This document shows positions 41,299 through 50,315 of a DNA stretch of 64,000 bases, piece after piece (position 1 is the first letter of the stretch; each line of letters begins with the position of its first letter). A model generated the notes under the pieces. It was not told the DNA's origin. It did no database searches and saw only the letters and a list, made by a program, of their open reading frames with translations. The position numbers and the translations under genes were made by a program. Source of the DNA: a virus; IMG/VR virus record IMGVR_UViG_3300029267_002119, positions 1 through 64,000 of that record; one strand, 5' to 3'.

Positions 41299-41682
41299 CT
41301 ACCCTTCGGCCGCGCCCCCGGTCTCCGGGTCGCGGGCGAGGTCGCCCAGCCTGGTGACCGCGTCGTTGTTGATCGCGTAGCCGTCCTCGCCGCCCTTCGC
41401 CGCCTTGCAGATGACGGGCATCATGTAGCGGACCCCCTTCTTGAGGATCGGGTCGATGAGGCTGTCCGGCAGCCACGGGATGTCGGTCTCATCGATCACG
41501 TAGTCGAGGATCTGCTCGGCCGCCGCAGCCTTCTCTGCGCCGGTCATGCCCTCGACCGCCTCGACGATCTCCATCACCTTCGGGACGATCTCGAAGAGAT
41601 CGGTCCACTGCCAGCCGTCCTCGAACACCTCGAGCACGTCCTTGGCGTGCTGCTCCACCTGTTCGATCGTGAACTCTGCCAT
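41299..41682 (-). CDS. Conserved phage protein of unknown function, 127 aa (possible lysis-cassette member)
   Basis: ATG 41682. Mostly helical: VPKVMEIVEAVEGMTGAEK, LDYVIDETDIPWLPDSLID, PILKKGVRYMMPVICKAAKG. Proteins with the DKTDIPWxPD...DPILKK pattern occur in cyanophage-like genomes next to lysis or tail-tip genes. Whether it inserts into membranes is unclear: the C-terminal helix is moderately hydrophobic. Grouped here with the membrane-like and lipoprotein genes that follow upstream. Confidence 0.45.
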   Translation of the reverse strand: MAEFTIEQVEQHAKDVLEVFEDGWQWTDLFEIVPKVMEIVEAVEGMTGAEKAAAAEQILDYVIDETDIPWLPDSLIDPILKKGVRYMMPVICKAAKGGEDGYAINNDAVTRLGDLARDPETGGAAEG

Positions 41683-41701
41683 CGTTCTGTCCTTGAGCCC
41701 G

Positions 41702-42223
41702 TCAGCTCTCAGAGGGTCCGGTGGCGGCGTCTCCAGCAGCGTCGAGAAAGGAATCGACCGCGCCCGCGATCCCTCCTCCCACGGCCCCGGCTGCGCCGCC
41801 GGTGAGGGCGTTGATCGCGCCGGACACGAGTCCGGCCGTGACGCCCTTGATGATGCTGATCGCGATGTCCTCGAGTGTGTCGAGGACGAGGTTCACGGTC
41901 TCCATCAGGAAGCTCGCGGCCTTGGCATCCGCGACAACCTTCGCGCCCAGGCCCAGCGTCTCCATCGCGCGGACCTTGGACTCGTAGACCTGCGCCCACT
42001 GCCGGGCCTTCTCGGGATCCGTCTGCACGAGACACTTGACCTTGGCGTCGGCCGCGCCCTTGAACAGATCCTCCAGCTCGTCCTTGTGAGCTGCCTCGAC
42101 GAACTCGCCGAACTTCGTCATGAAGTTGCCGCGAATCCGGTCGGCTGCCTCGACGAGCTTCGGCTCGGCGATGGCGATGACCTGCTCCTTCAGGTCGGGG
42201 GTCGGGGCGGACTCGTCGCTCAC
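41702..42223 (-). CDS. Glycine-zipper membrane protein, holin candidate, 173 aa
   Basis: The start is GTG 42223 with GGAGG six bases upstream, overlapping the preceding stop as GTGA. Residues 1-115 are helical and charged. Residues about 119-160 form a long hydrophobic Gly/Ala zipper (AISIIKGVTAGLVSGAINAL, AGAVGGGIAGAV) able to span a membrane once or twice. With the adjacent lipoprotein it may belong to a lysis module, but no holin family is confidently recognised. Confidence 0.45.
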   Translation of the reverse strand: MSDESAPTPDLKEQVIAIAEPKLVEAADRIRGNFMTKFGEFVEAAHKDELEDLFKGAADAKVKCLVQTDPEKARQWAQVYESKVRAMETLGLGAKVVADAKAASFLMETVNLVLDTLEDIAISIIKGVTAGLVSGAINALTGGAAGAVGGGIAGAVDSFLDAAGDAATGPSES

Positions 42224-42537
42224 TGGTCACCTCCGCCCTCGGCGGCCTTCTTCTCCTCGACGGCGCCTGTCAGACAGTCGTCGCAGAGAAGGATCGTGGC
42301 GTCCACGACGTCCAGCCGTCCCTCCTTCAGCTCGGGGATGATCGCTTCGGCCTCGACGGCCGCGTCCAGCGCCTCCGAGTAGCCGGGGCGGATGTCCTTC
42401 TCCAGGTTGTCCTTGATCTTCTCGATGGACTCGACGTAGCTGTCGATGCTCACCATCGTCACCGGATGACGATCGCAAGCACAGGCGCTCAAGAACAGAA
42501 CGCCCACCAGCACCGTCATAGCGAGAACTCGTCTCAC
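42220..42537 (-). CDS. Small lipoprotein, possible outer-membrane spanin-like subunit, 105 aa
   Basis: GTG 42537 after GGAGGAGGAAGAC. The signal peptide (RRVLAMTVLVGVLF) ends in lipobox LSAC, with Cys19 as the lipidated residue. The mature protein of about 87 residues is acidic and helical (YVESIEKIKDNLEKDIRPGY) and contains CDDC near the end. A lipoprotein next to a putative holin suggests Rz1-like or host-interaction roles, and implies a host with a lipoprotein export system. Confidence 0.6.
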   Translation of the reverse strand: MRRVLAMTVLVGVLFLSACACDRHPVTMVSIDSYVESIEKIKDNLEKDIRPGYSEALDAAVEAEAIIPELKEGRLDVVDATILLCDDCLTGAVEEKKAAEGGGDQ

Positions 42538-42581
42538 GTCTTCCTCCTCCCACAGTGGGCTGATTGTTGGGGCCGAACAGC

Positions 42582-43184
42582 TTACCCTACTGCCCAGCCG
42601 AGAATCCTAAACCGAGTGCCGCGCGCCAGCATCCCGGCGGCCTTGACCATACCGACAGCGCCCTGGGCAGGCACAACCAGCCTCTTCACCGGCGTCTCGC
42701 CGTTGGTAAAGACCATCTCCCATTCGGCCTCGGGGGCAACCCACGTAGACCGGGCCTGTGAGCAGTTGACCTTGGTGCCATCTGGGATCCCAGGCGACGC
42801 GAGCTTGTACTCCAGCTCGGTGCCAGGCGGCCTCGCGATCGTCTGGCCCTGTGTGACCTCCTCGCCGTCGATGTAGTGCTTCGTCACAGGTTTGGGGGTC
42901 AGCTTGCCGTCCACGACCCAGTTCTCGGCGAAGACTACGCTCACGTGACCTGCGCAGTGCTTCATCTCAGCTGGGCATGGACAATCGTAGGCGATGTAGC
43001 CGACGATGTCCGGCCGGTGCTTGGCCCGACTCGCCCGAAGCGTCGTCGAATTCTCGTGCTTGCAGTCCGGGTTGGAGAGACCCTCGCAGCCAGGCGAGCA
43101 GTCACAGGGCGGCCAGCCGCCGGGCGTGTGGGTCTCGATCGAGGTCAAGGCGCCGTCTGCCAGGTATCCGAAGTAGTGCCTCAT
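42582..43184 (-). CDS. Cys-rich tail-associated protein, 200 aa
   Basis: The start is ATG 43184, which overlaps the upstream stop as ATGA; the longer frame is rejected. The N-terminal 70 residues carry ten cysteines (PPCDCSPGCEGLSNPDCKH, DCPCPAEMKHC) and could bind zinc or an Fe-S group. The rest is a beta domain (GTELEYKLASPGIPDGTKV, WEMVFTNGETPVKRLVVPAQ). Linked to the collagen-fibre genes. Function unknown. Confidence 0.5.
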   Translation of the reverse strand: MRHYFGYLADGALTSIETHTPGGWPPCDCSPGCEGLSNPDCKHENSTTLRASRAKHRPDIVGYIAYDCPCPAEMKHCAGHVSVVFAENWVVDGKLTPKPVTKHYIDGEEVTQGQTIARPPGTELEYKLASPGIPDGTKVNCSQARSTWVAPEAEWEMVFTNGETPVKRLVVPAQGAVGMVKAAGMLARGTRFRILGWAVG

Positions 43185-45046
43185 TCGCAGGCCCCCAACC
43201 ATAGCTTGAAGTAGATGTTTTCGGCCGCGCCGATCAGGCGACCGTCGATCCGGCCCGTCGAGCCGGAGAAGCTGAGGTGGTCGATTCTGATCTCTCTCCC
43301 CTGGTTGAACCCTCGCAATCCGGCGAGGCCGCCCCAGACGTGTCGGATCGAAGAGATCGACGGGGACACCGAGCTGAAATCGACCGTGAACGACTTCGAG
43401 ACCGTCGGGCCAGGGCCGACCCACAACGAATCCTTCTCGAACGGGTTGCAGTTCGTGAAGCCGTAGCCGGGGTCTCCCTGCGGCCCCGTTGGACCCGGGT
43501 TCGAGTCAGCCCCCTTCGGCCCCTTCGCGCCGATTACCGACACCTCGGCCACGCCCAGACCAGCGTCCGAGGCACCGCCGTAGACGAAGTTGAGCGTGTG
43601 GTAGTCGTTGCCAACCGGCGTTCCGTTGTTCTCGACCGATCTGAGCGAGCCCACCTTGCCGTCTGGGGCTGCGAGCAGCGCCTTGCCGGGCGTGGACTCG
43701 GTCGCATCGGGCACCGGCGGCAGCTCACCGTTCCGCTTGAGGAGCAGCCACCCATCGAAGATCGACCTGTCGGCGCGGTAGAAGGCCGGGAAGAGGAACC
43801 TGATCGAGCTGCCACCCGGCATCGAGTGAGCACCACCCGACACGGTGAAGAAGTTCAGGGTGTACCGACGGAACGGCGGATTGACGACGGGAATGGCCGG
43901 ACCTCCAGGCGTCCCGCCTTGGAAGGCGGCTCCCAGCGTGGCGTTGTTCGCGTCGTCGATCTCGGCGATCTCGTACCACCTGTCGTCGCCAGGCGGACTC
44001 GTCGCCTTGACCAGGTCGCCCTCTTGGATGGAGGCGAACGGGTTGCCGGTCCCATCGACGGTGGTTGTGCCGTTGTAGAAGTTGATCGTCCCGGACACGT
44101 TGCCGGAGATGTCGGAGCCGGGGGCCGACTCCGTGAACACGAGACTGCCGTAAATCGGCTCCCGGCTGGTCGAGTCGACGACCCGCTGGCCGGTGCCTCC
44201 GTCCACGACGAAACACAGGTTGCGGAGCGTGTCGGTAGGGTCGGTGAGCGCGCCCTCGTCCGTCTCTGTTCCGCCGGGGACGACGTCGATCAGAGGAGCG
44301 AACTCGCGATTCGTGGCCGCAAACGAACCGGACACATTCGTCGCTGTTCCGGCCACCCCCGTTACCAGGTTGCCGACGAGGAGACTGAGCCGGTAGCCGA
44401 GTCGGTCGGCCATCGACGGACCGACCAGATCGGCTTCGATACGATCGGCCAGGCTCGGGTGCGGCGCGGGCGTCGTGTGCGCCGACAGCCGCGCGTCGGT
44501 AACCTCGGCCCGCGTCGAGTTGCCGATCTCCAGGTCGGTGATCGCGTCGTCAGGCATGAATCCGACCACTTGCCCGTCGAACGCGATCGGCGGCTGACGC
44601 GTGTCCGGGAAGTCGTACGTGACCGTAAGGTCAGCGCCGACCTTGTCCACCTTGCAAATCAGCACCTCCTGTGGCCCGGAGGCGGTCGTCGCCCTCGTCA
44701 GGATCTTGGCCTGGGTCGCGATCTTGTCTCGGTAGTCCGCCCTTGCGATCACGTAGACCGGGAACACGGTGTGTCCGTTGAAGTTCAGGTCCACATCGTT
44801 GGCCGTGAAGAGGTCGACGTTCATCTTCCTGGTCTGGGAACCGACCGACAGCTTGGAGAAGTTGTGGTTCGGGTCGGTGGCCAGCACCAGGATGTCGGAG
44901 CCTGGCGTCGTCTGCGGGATGAAGCCCAGATACACACCTCGCGGAAGGGCGAGCGCGCGCACGTTGATGGCATCACCCGCGAACGGCTCCAAGAAGCGAG
45001 TCTTCACGAACTCTTCGGTGAAGTCGTATGTAGGGAAGCTCGCCAT
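43181..45046 (-). CDS. Collagen-repeat tail fibre, copy 1, 621 aa
   Basis: First of three tandem paralogues. Common plan: N-terminal beta domain (GVYLGFIPQTTPGSDILVLA), region with NVSGSFAATNREFAPLIDV, a central domain with a LRNLCFVVDGGTGQRV core, a domain rich in Tyr, Phe and Arg (FRRYTLNFFTVSGG, IRFLFPAFY), then GAKGPKGADSNPGPTGPQG (Gly-X-Y triplets) and a C-terminal domain of about 90 residues that differs between copies. The Gly-X-Y repeat would form a triple helix that holds the trimer. Likely baseplate-anchored short fibres with different tips. Confidence 0.72.
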   Translation of the reverse strand: MASFPTYDFTEEFVKTRFLEPFAGDAINVRALALPRGVYLGFIPQTTPGSDILVLATDPNHNFSKLSVGSQTRKMNVDLFTANDVDLNFNGHTVFPVYVIARADYRDKIATQAKILTRATTASGPQEVLICKVDKVGADLTVTYDFPDTRQPPIAFDGQVVGFMPDDAITDLEIGNSTRAEVTDARLSAHTTPAPHPSLADRIEADLVGPSMADRLGYRLSLLVGNLVTGVAGTATNVSGSFAATNREFAPLIDVVPGGTETDEGALTDPTDTLRNLCFVVDGGTGQRVVDSTSREPIYGSLVFTESAPGSDISGNVSGTINFYNGTTTVDGTGNPFASIQEGDLVKATSPPGDDRWYEIAEIDDANNATLGAAFQGGTPGGPAIPVVNPPFRRYTLNFFTVSGGAHSMPGGSSIRFLFPAFYRADRSIFDGWLLLKRNGELPPVPDATESTPGKALLAAPDGKVGSLRSVENNGTPVGNDYHTLNFVYGGASDAGLGVAEVSVIGAKGPKGADSNPGPTGPQGDPGYGFTNCNPFEKDSLWVGPGPTVSKSFTVDFSSVSPSISSIRHVWGGLAGLRGFNQGREIRIDHLSFSGSTGRIDGRLIGAAENIYFKLWLGACE

Positions 45047-47029
45047 TTACGACCCCGCCGATGACAAGAAGAGCTTCGCGCGCGTGTCGTTGCGCAGGGT
45101 GATCTCGATCCGGCCGGTGCCTGTTCCTACGCCGGTGATGTCGATGATCTCGATCTCGTCCGGCGTACTGGTCTCGAAGACGCCATCGTCATCCCACGAG
45201 GCGATGCCGCCGCACAAGGCCCTGATCGTGTGCCCCATCCCCGTCTGGAAGCTGTAGGTGTTCGGGCCACCCGAGTTGTAGCCGGAGCTGGGCAACCACC
45301 CGCTGAGTTCCCAGACGTTGATCTCGTCGAATCCAACACCATCCGGCCCGGTTGGTCCTGGGGCTCCCGGGATGCCGGGGTCGCCTGTTGGTCCAGTCGG
45401 TCCGATCTCGCCGACTGTGACCTCACCATCGCCGGTCTCGATGACCTGGCCGCCTCCGTCACGGAAGTTGATCGTGTGGAACGGTCCGCCAACCAGCGGT
45501 GCACCCGCGTTTTGGATATTGATCGCGCCCAGCTTCGCGCCAGACTGAGACAAGAGCACGCGGCCTCGCTGCGTCGTAGTCGCGTCGGGCAGCGGCGGCT
45601 TACCGCCCGGCATGTGGTGAATGAGCCGCTGATCGGCCATGCCTGTCTCGAGCGGCACAAAGGCGGGGAAGATGAACCGGATGGTGGTCGCCGCATCAGC
45701 CTCGGCATCGATCTCGAGCGTGCCCGAGATCTTCTTCAGCTCCAGCGTCCAGCGCCGCTTCGTCAGGCCGCCCGACGCGGCGTTTGGCCCCTGGTACTCG
45801 TCGACCAGCTCGATCAGCTCGTCAGAGAAGATCGTCCCGACCTCATAGTAGAGGCCGTCAACACCCATGATCGTGTCCCCAACCTCCAGCTCTCCGACCG
45901 CCTGGCCGTCCGTGATCGACACGGCCTTCTGGGCGTTCAGGAAGTTGTAGGTCCCGGTGAGCGTGGATTCCTCTGGGCCGGTCACGCGGCCGAAGATCAC
46001 TCGCCGAGTGTCGTCATCGTCGAGGAGCCGGTATCCGGTCACCGCGTCAAGCACCACCGCGATGTTGCGTACGTCGTCGTTGGGCGACGAGACGGCCCCG
46101 CGCACACCCTCGGCGCCCTGGCCGTCGAGAGTGATCTCGGGCTTGTGGAGCCGGTTGACCTCGGAGAACGATCCCGAGACGTTGACCGAGGTATCGCCCG
46201 ACTCGACCAGGTAGTCGTTGCTTCGTAGCGCCGCGAGGATGAAACCCAACCGACCGCCCATCGAGGGCGCGCTCTGGTCGGCAGCGAGTCGTTCGGAGAG
46301 CGTGTCGTAGACGGTCGAATCCAGCCCGATCCGAGCTGCGGCCATCTCGTTGACGATCTCGACGGCCGTCGCGAGGTCTTCGACAGATCCGGCGGGCATG
46401 AAGCCGAAGTCGACACCGTCGTAGGCCAGCGGCGCATCCCGCAGCATATCCAGGGAGTGCGTGTGGCCGGACGCCATCTGCACGACCCCGGCGACGACCG
46501 TGTGGGAGTGGCTGTCGTCGATCGAAGAAGTGCCGTTGAGGCTGGCGTCCAGCTCGACCGTGTGGGAGTGGCCGAAGTTCAGCACAAGCCGGTAGGAGAT
46601 CGTCATCGCCCCGGCGTTCCCGGTCACGATGCAGACTAGCACCTCGTCGTGGGCCACTGGTCCAGCTGACCTGGTGATGATCTCGGCCGAGGTCGGCGCT
46701 GACCCGTCGGCTGTGTACGAGGCTCGCGCGATCACGTGAAGCGGGAAGTCGCCTGGAGGCTGACCCGTGAAGTCCAGGGAGATGTTCGAGTCCAGAGCGA
46801 CTGTCAGTCCTCCCGGATCGTCCTGAGATGCTGTCTTGAGGAGCGAGAAGCCCTCGGCGGCGTCGGTCACCAGGTTGAGCACCGGCGAGGCCACGGTTGG
46901 CGTGAATCCGACGTAGACGCCTTTCGGCATCCCCCCGAACTTCTGAACGAGCGGCGCCGACTGCCACTCGTCGGAGTAGTTGAGTAGCGCGTTGCCCAGG
47001 GTGAAGAACTCGACGGGGTAGATCGCCAT
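45047..47029 (-). CDS. Collagen-repeat tail fibre, copy 2, 660 aa
   Basis: Same architecture as copies 1 and 3: GVYVGFTPTVASPVLNLVTD, NVSGSFSEVNRLHKPEITL, DDVRNIAVVLDAVTGYRL, WTLELKKISGTLEIDAE, collagen stretch GPTGPTGDPGIPGAPGPTGP, then a tip of about 90 residues. It differs from the other copies by an extra segment (HSHTVELDASLNGTSSIDDS) near residue 170. The ATG overlaps the TGA of copy 3. Confidence 0.72.
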   Translation of the reverse strand: MAIYPVEFFTLGNALLNYSDEWQSAPLVQKFGGMPKGVYVGFTPTVASPVLNLVTDAAEGFSLLKTASQDDPGGLTVALDSNISLDFTGQPPGDFPLHVIARASYTADGSAPTSAEIITRSAGPVAHDEVLVCIVTGNAGAMTISYRLVLNFGHSHTVELDASLNGTSSIDDSHSHTVVAGVVQMASGHTHSLDMLRDAPLAYDGVDFGFMPAGSVEDLATAVEIVNEMAAARIGLDSTVYDTLSERLAADQSAPSMGGRLGFILAALRSNDYLVESGDTSVNVSGSFSEVNRLHKPEITLDGQGAEGVRGAVSSPNDDVRNIAVVLDAVTGYRLLDDDDTRRVIFGRVTGPEESTLTGTYNFLNAQKAVSITDGQAVGELEVGDTIMGVDGLYYEVGTIFSDELIELVDEYQGPNAASGGLTKRRWTLELKKISGTLEIDAEADAATTIRFIFPAFVPLETGMADQRLIHHMPGGKPPLPDATTTQRGRVLLSQSGAKLGAINIQNAGAPLVGGPFHTINFRDGGGQVIETGDGEVTVGEIGPTGPTGDPGIPGAPGPTGPDGVGFDEINVWELSGWLPSSGYNSGGPNTYSFQTGMGHTIRALCGGIASWDDDGVFETSTPDEIEIIDITGVGTGTGRIEITLRNDTRAKLFLSSAGS

Positions 47030-49224
47030 CAGTCAAGCCCCGCAGCGTTGAAGAGGAATCGGATACCGGCGACATCCGGGTTGCCGAGCGGCACATAGCC
47101 GGTCACCCGCAACGTCGTAGCCGAGATCTTCTCGAGCAGCTCGATCTGCCAGCGGTCGTCCCCATGGTCGTCGTTCGGGTTCCACTTCGAGAGCCCCGTC
47201 GTTCCGAACAAGATCTCCGAGATGCTGTGAGTGGCACTGAAGTCGTGCGTGTCGGTCCAGGTCGTCCCTGGCGTATACCCAAAGTAGCCCTGGGGTACGT
47301 TGAATGTCTCTACGATCGGATAGGTTCCAGGGTTGTCGCCGGACGATCGCTCGAAGCCGGGTCCCTGATCGCCCTTCGGACCAGTTGGTCCGACCGGCCC
47401 GCCAGATGCGTCTGGCCCTGTTGGCCCGGTCGGCCCTCGCTGCGTGATGTTGGCAACGCCGCTCCCGCCATCGGATGCGCCGTTGAAGTTGAGCGTGTGG
47501 TAGAAGCCGTCCGGCAGCGGGTTCCCCGTGTCCTGAATCTCGTTGATGGCCCCGGCCTTCCCATCACCCGCGTTGGCGGCTACCAGCGCGCGGCCTGAGA
47601 TCACGGTCGTCGCGTCGATCACCGGCTCGGCGTCCGCGTTCCTGAAGAGGTACGGCAGGTAGTCGAACTGCGACGTCTCCATCGTGTCCCAGAGCGGGAA
47701 GAAGAACCGAAGCGTCGGGCCGCCGTCGAGCGCCAGGCCGGACTCGGCTCCGATGCCGGTGCGAACGTAGAAGGAGAGAGTGAACCGCCGCCTCAGCAAT
47801 GTAGCCGACGAGCCGGGGGTGGCAGCTGGCGTCGAGATCTGGATCTCGTTGGTCACCGTGGTGTAGTTGGCCTGGACCAGCGAGGCCGCCTGGAGGTTGA
47901 CCGTGACTCCGGTCATTGCCCCGGTCGTGTAATTGATCGTCCCGGGTGCGGTCAGCGCGGCGCTCGTGAGGTTCCCGGCCCCGTCGTCGATGATGACGTC
48001 GGACCCTACACCGTCCACCACGACGTCGATCGAGACGGAGCCGGGGATGATCGCCGTTGGGTTCGAGAGCGGAGTCGTCGAGAGATCGTGCGGAGCGGGT
48101 GAGCCGCCGATCGTCGCGAGCAGCTCGCCTGTCACGGTCTGGGGAATCGCGGTCACCTCGTAGTAGTCATCGGCCGTATCTTGGACGATGTCCCCAACCT
48201 CTACCTGGTTCGGGAAGTCGGTTCCAGCTCCGCTGACCCGATCGCTTGCGGCCACGAACGTGAGCGTGCCCGTGAGCACGACCTCGGAGAGCGTCAGCCG
48301 CCCGTAGGCCGCCACCTTGGCAGTGTTCTGGATCCGGCGCTCGGTCGAGGTATCGATAACCATGCAGACGTTGCGCTCCGAGTCAGACAGCGCACCCGGC
48401 GGCACCAGAACTGGGAGTGTTCCACCCGTGATCGCACCGTTGCGGTCCTCGGAGGCGAACCCGGGGATGTTCTCGACAGGCGAGGACGATCGGTAGAGGG
48501 CCGAGAACGACCGGCTCACGTTGATACTGCCGGTAGGCGCAGACGGCAGCGTGATGTCCTCGCTGACAATCGTCCGCAGCTCTTTCCCCAGCCGCTCGGC
48601 GATGGCCGGACCAGTGGCGTCGGCGTCGAGCCGCTCACGCAGGGTCGGGTGCGTGAAGCCAGTCAGATCGGTTCTGGCGTTCTCGACCTCCTGCACCAGG
48701 GAGACGGCGGCGATGAGATCCTCGACCGACCCCGAGGGCATGAAGCCGTAGCCGAGAGGCGCCCCGGCGTAGGCGTAGGGGTTGCTCCTCTTGGCGGGCA
48801 GCGTCACGTCGATCGTGTTCGCGGCCGTGACCTCGCCGAGCAGCAGCTCGGTCGGATCAGTCGCGGCCCCGACCTTGGTGAAGACCTGGGCTGAGTGCGC
48901 CAGCCCCAGCGCCCCGTTGGCCTTGAGGACCACGTTCACCGGGTAGCTCGAGTGACCGGTGAAGTCAAGCGTGATCGACTCAGTGGTCACGACATCGAGC
49001 GCGATCAGCGGATCGTCGGACGACGTGAGCCGAGCCTGAGAGACTCCGTAGGTCGGGTCCGGCGCGAGGGTCAGCACGTCGTTCTCGAACGTGGGGATGA
49101 AGCCGTAGTAGACGCCTCTCGGGATCGCGAGGAATTTCCGGTTCGCGGCCTCCGAGACGTACTGCTCCCCGTACCGGAACTTCACGTTCTGCTTGTTGAT
49201 CGTGCTCGTCGGGAAGACAGCCAC
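47029..49224 (-). CDS. Collagen-repeat tail fibre, copy 3, 731 aa
   Basis: Longest of the three: GVYYGFIPTFENDVLTLAPD, NVSRSFSALYRSSSPVENI, SERNVCMVIDTSTERRIQN, RRFTLSFYVRTGIGAESG, collagen-like RGPTGPTGPDASGGPVGPTG, tip domain. Contains an additional beta insert (GSDVIIDDGAGNLTSAALTA), a stand-alone Ig-like unit. Copies 1-3 share clear identity in the N-terminal and trimer-forming parts but not in the tips, indicating duplication followed by diversification. Confidence 0.72.
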   Translation of the reverse strand: MAVFPTSTINKQNVKFRYGEQYVSEAANRKFLAIPRGVYYGFIPTFENDVLTLAPDPTYGVSQARLTSSDDPLIALDVVTTESITLDFTGHSSYPVNVVLKANGALGLAHSAQVFTKVGAATDPTELLLGEVTAANTIDVTLPAKRSNPYAYAGAPLGYGFMPSGSVEDLIAAVSLVQEVENARTDLTGFTHPTLRERLDADATGPAIAERLGKELRTIVSEDITLPSAPTGSINVSRSFSALYRSSSPVENIPGFASEDRNGAITGGTLPVLVPPGALSDSERNVCMVIDTSTERRIQNTAKVAAYGRLTLSEVVLTGTLTFVAASDRVSGAGTDFPNQVEVGDIVQDTADDYYEVTAIPQTVTGELLATIGGSPAPHDLSTTPLSNPTAIIPGSVSIDVVVDGVGSDVIIDDGAGNLTSAALTAPGTINYTTGAMTGVTVNLQAASLVQANYTTVTNEIQISTPAATPGSSATLLRRRFTLSFYVRTGIGAESGLALDGGPTLRFFFPLWDTMETSQFDYLPYLFRNADAEPVIDATTVISGRALVAANAGDGKAGAINEIQDTGNPLPDGFYHTLNFNGASDGGSGVANITQRGPTGPTGPDASGGPVGPTGPKGDQGPGFERSSGDNPGTYPIVETFNVPQGYFGYTPGTTWTDTHDFSATHSISEILFGTTGLSKWNPNDDHGDDRWQIELLEKISATTLRVTGYVPLGNPDVAGIRFLFNAAGLD

Positions 49225-49499
49225 TACAGCACCACCTCACCAACCCTCGCGTCTCCGCTCTCCACGCCCCTGGTGCCGGGACTGATCGTCGAGCCTGTGC
49301 CCTGTGCGAAGAACGTCGTCAGCTGGCCGGTGATCTTCTGCTCGTGAGCCACGATCGATGGATCCAGCGGTTCGATGAGCGGAATGTCGTACGACTGTCC
49401 GAACCAGCCGCCGGTAAAGACGAACGTGGGCTCGTCCTCCTCGCCTGAGGGCGGAGGTCCATCCCATCCGAAAGTGTAGACGCGCCTGACCGTCGTCAC
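49224..49499 (-). CDS. Small tail protein, 91 aa
   Basis: GTG 49499 overlaps the upstream stop (GTGA). Pro/Gly-rich N terminus with FGWDGPPPSGEEDEPTFVF, then a short polar segment. Between the Ig-like protein gene and the collagen fibres. May be a fibre-attachment or assembly factor. Confidence 0.5.
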   Translation of the reverse strand: MTTVRRVYTFGWDGPPPSGEEDEPTFVFTGGWFGQSYDIPLIEPLDPSIVAHEQKITGQLTTFFAQGTGSTISPGTRGVESGDARVGEVVL

Positions 49500-49963
49500 A
49501 CCGGGGTCCGCTCCGTGTCGTTGTCGATGTTGGTGAACAGGGCGCCCGTGTCCGCGTCATTGCGGTACTCGTAACGGTTACCCATCGTTCTGACGACCTT
49601 CCCGGCCGCAGCCGCGTTCGCGCGAGCCAGGGCTGTCTGGACGGTGACCGTCCCGTCCACGAGGTCGCCCAGCGCGATGAACGCGGCCCGAACGAACACC
49701 TCGGACGTCCGGTCGTACGTGGCAGAGACGATCGTGTGACCGGCGTCATCGTAGACGGTGTAGACGACCGTCACGAAGTCCTGGGCAGGCATGTTCTCCG
49801 TGTCGACCGTGTAGAGCCCGGTGGCGCGGTGGACGAGGTCCACGGTGGTCAGGAGTGCCCCGGCCACCGAGTAGATGTCCGCCTGCGGGTACTTCGAGGT
49901 GACCCCGTCCGGGAGCTGCAACGACAGCGGAAGCGTGTCGCCTTGTCGAATCAGGGTGCTCAT
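49496..49963 (-). CDS. Putative baseplate beta-sandwich protein, 155 aa
   Basis: N-terminal Ig-like domain (STLIRQGDTLPLSLQLPDG, GLYTVDTENMPAQDFVTV) resembling the N-terminal domain of upper-baseplate or fibre-anchor proteins (BppU-like), then a helical C terminus (VTVQTALARANAAAAGKV). Probably links fibres to the baseplate. Family membership is suggested by pattern only. Confidence 0.5.
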   Translation of the reverse strand: MSTLIRQGDTLPLSLQLPDGVTSKYPQADIYSVAGALLTTVDLVHRATGLYTVDTENMPAQDFVTVVYTVYDDAGHTIVSATYDRTSEVFVRAAFIALGDLVDGTVTVQTALARANAAAAGKVVRTMGNRYEYRNDADTGALFTNIDNDTERTPV

Positions 49964-49973
49964 TCATCGCCTC

Positions 49974-50243
49974 CTAGTAGGGCGGCGTATCTTCCGGCGG
50001 ACCACCGCTGGCCGCGATGGCCCCCTTCTCCTTGGTCAGCTCATCCCCCCACACAAGGAGCATCTTGCCTTCCTTCTTGCGGACACCCAGGTCTGTGCCG
50101 GGCCACTCGTGGTTGCTCGCTCGCAGCACGATCTCCAGGCCCTCGTTGAACTTCCTCTCGGCCTCGGCCACTGCCCTGCCTCTCGTCTCCATGAGCAGCT
50201 TGACGTGGGCCTCTCCTAACTCGTCCAGTTCGATCTTCGGCAT
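49974..50243 (-). CDS. Hypothetical protein, 89 aa
   Basis: ATG 50243. The N-terminal helix is rich in Glu, Ala and Arg (EAHVKLLMETRGRAVAEAER), then a short beta part. No recognised domain. A 72-base gap without genes separates it from the upstream propeller gene. Confidence 0.5.
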   Translation of the reverse strand: MPKIELDELGEAHVKLLMETRGRAVAEAERKFNEGLEIVLRASNHEWPGTDLGVRKKEGKMLLVWGDELTKEKGAIAASGGPPEDTPPY

Positions 50244-50315
50244 TTGCTCTCCACCTCACCTAGCGTGCCAGAGAGCGAACTTACCACCATTCACCGACCG
50301 AGTGCCTCTATCTTC

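Noticed and set aside
41702-42223. Firm holin assignment
   Set aside because: A hydrophobic Gly zipper is present, but no family signature is seen and no endolysin is recognised beside it, so it is kept as a candidate only.
43277-45064. Plus-strand open frame of 595 codons
   Set aside because: It lies exactly opposite a collagen-fibre gene that has paralogues on both sides. The translation is Arg/Val/Asp/Gly-rich without domains, as expected for the antisense frame of GC-rich coding DNA.
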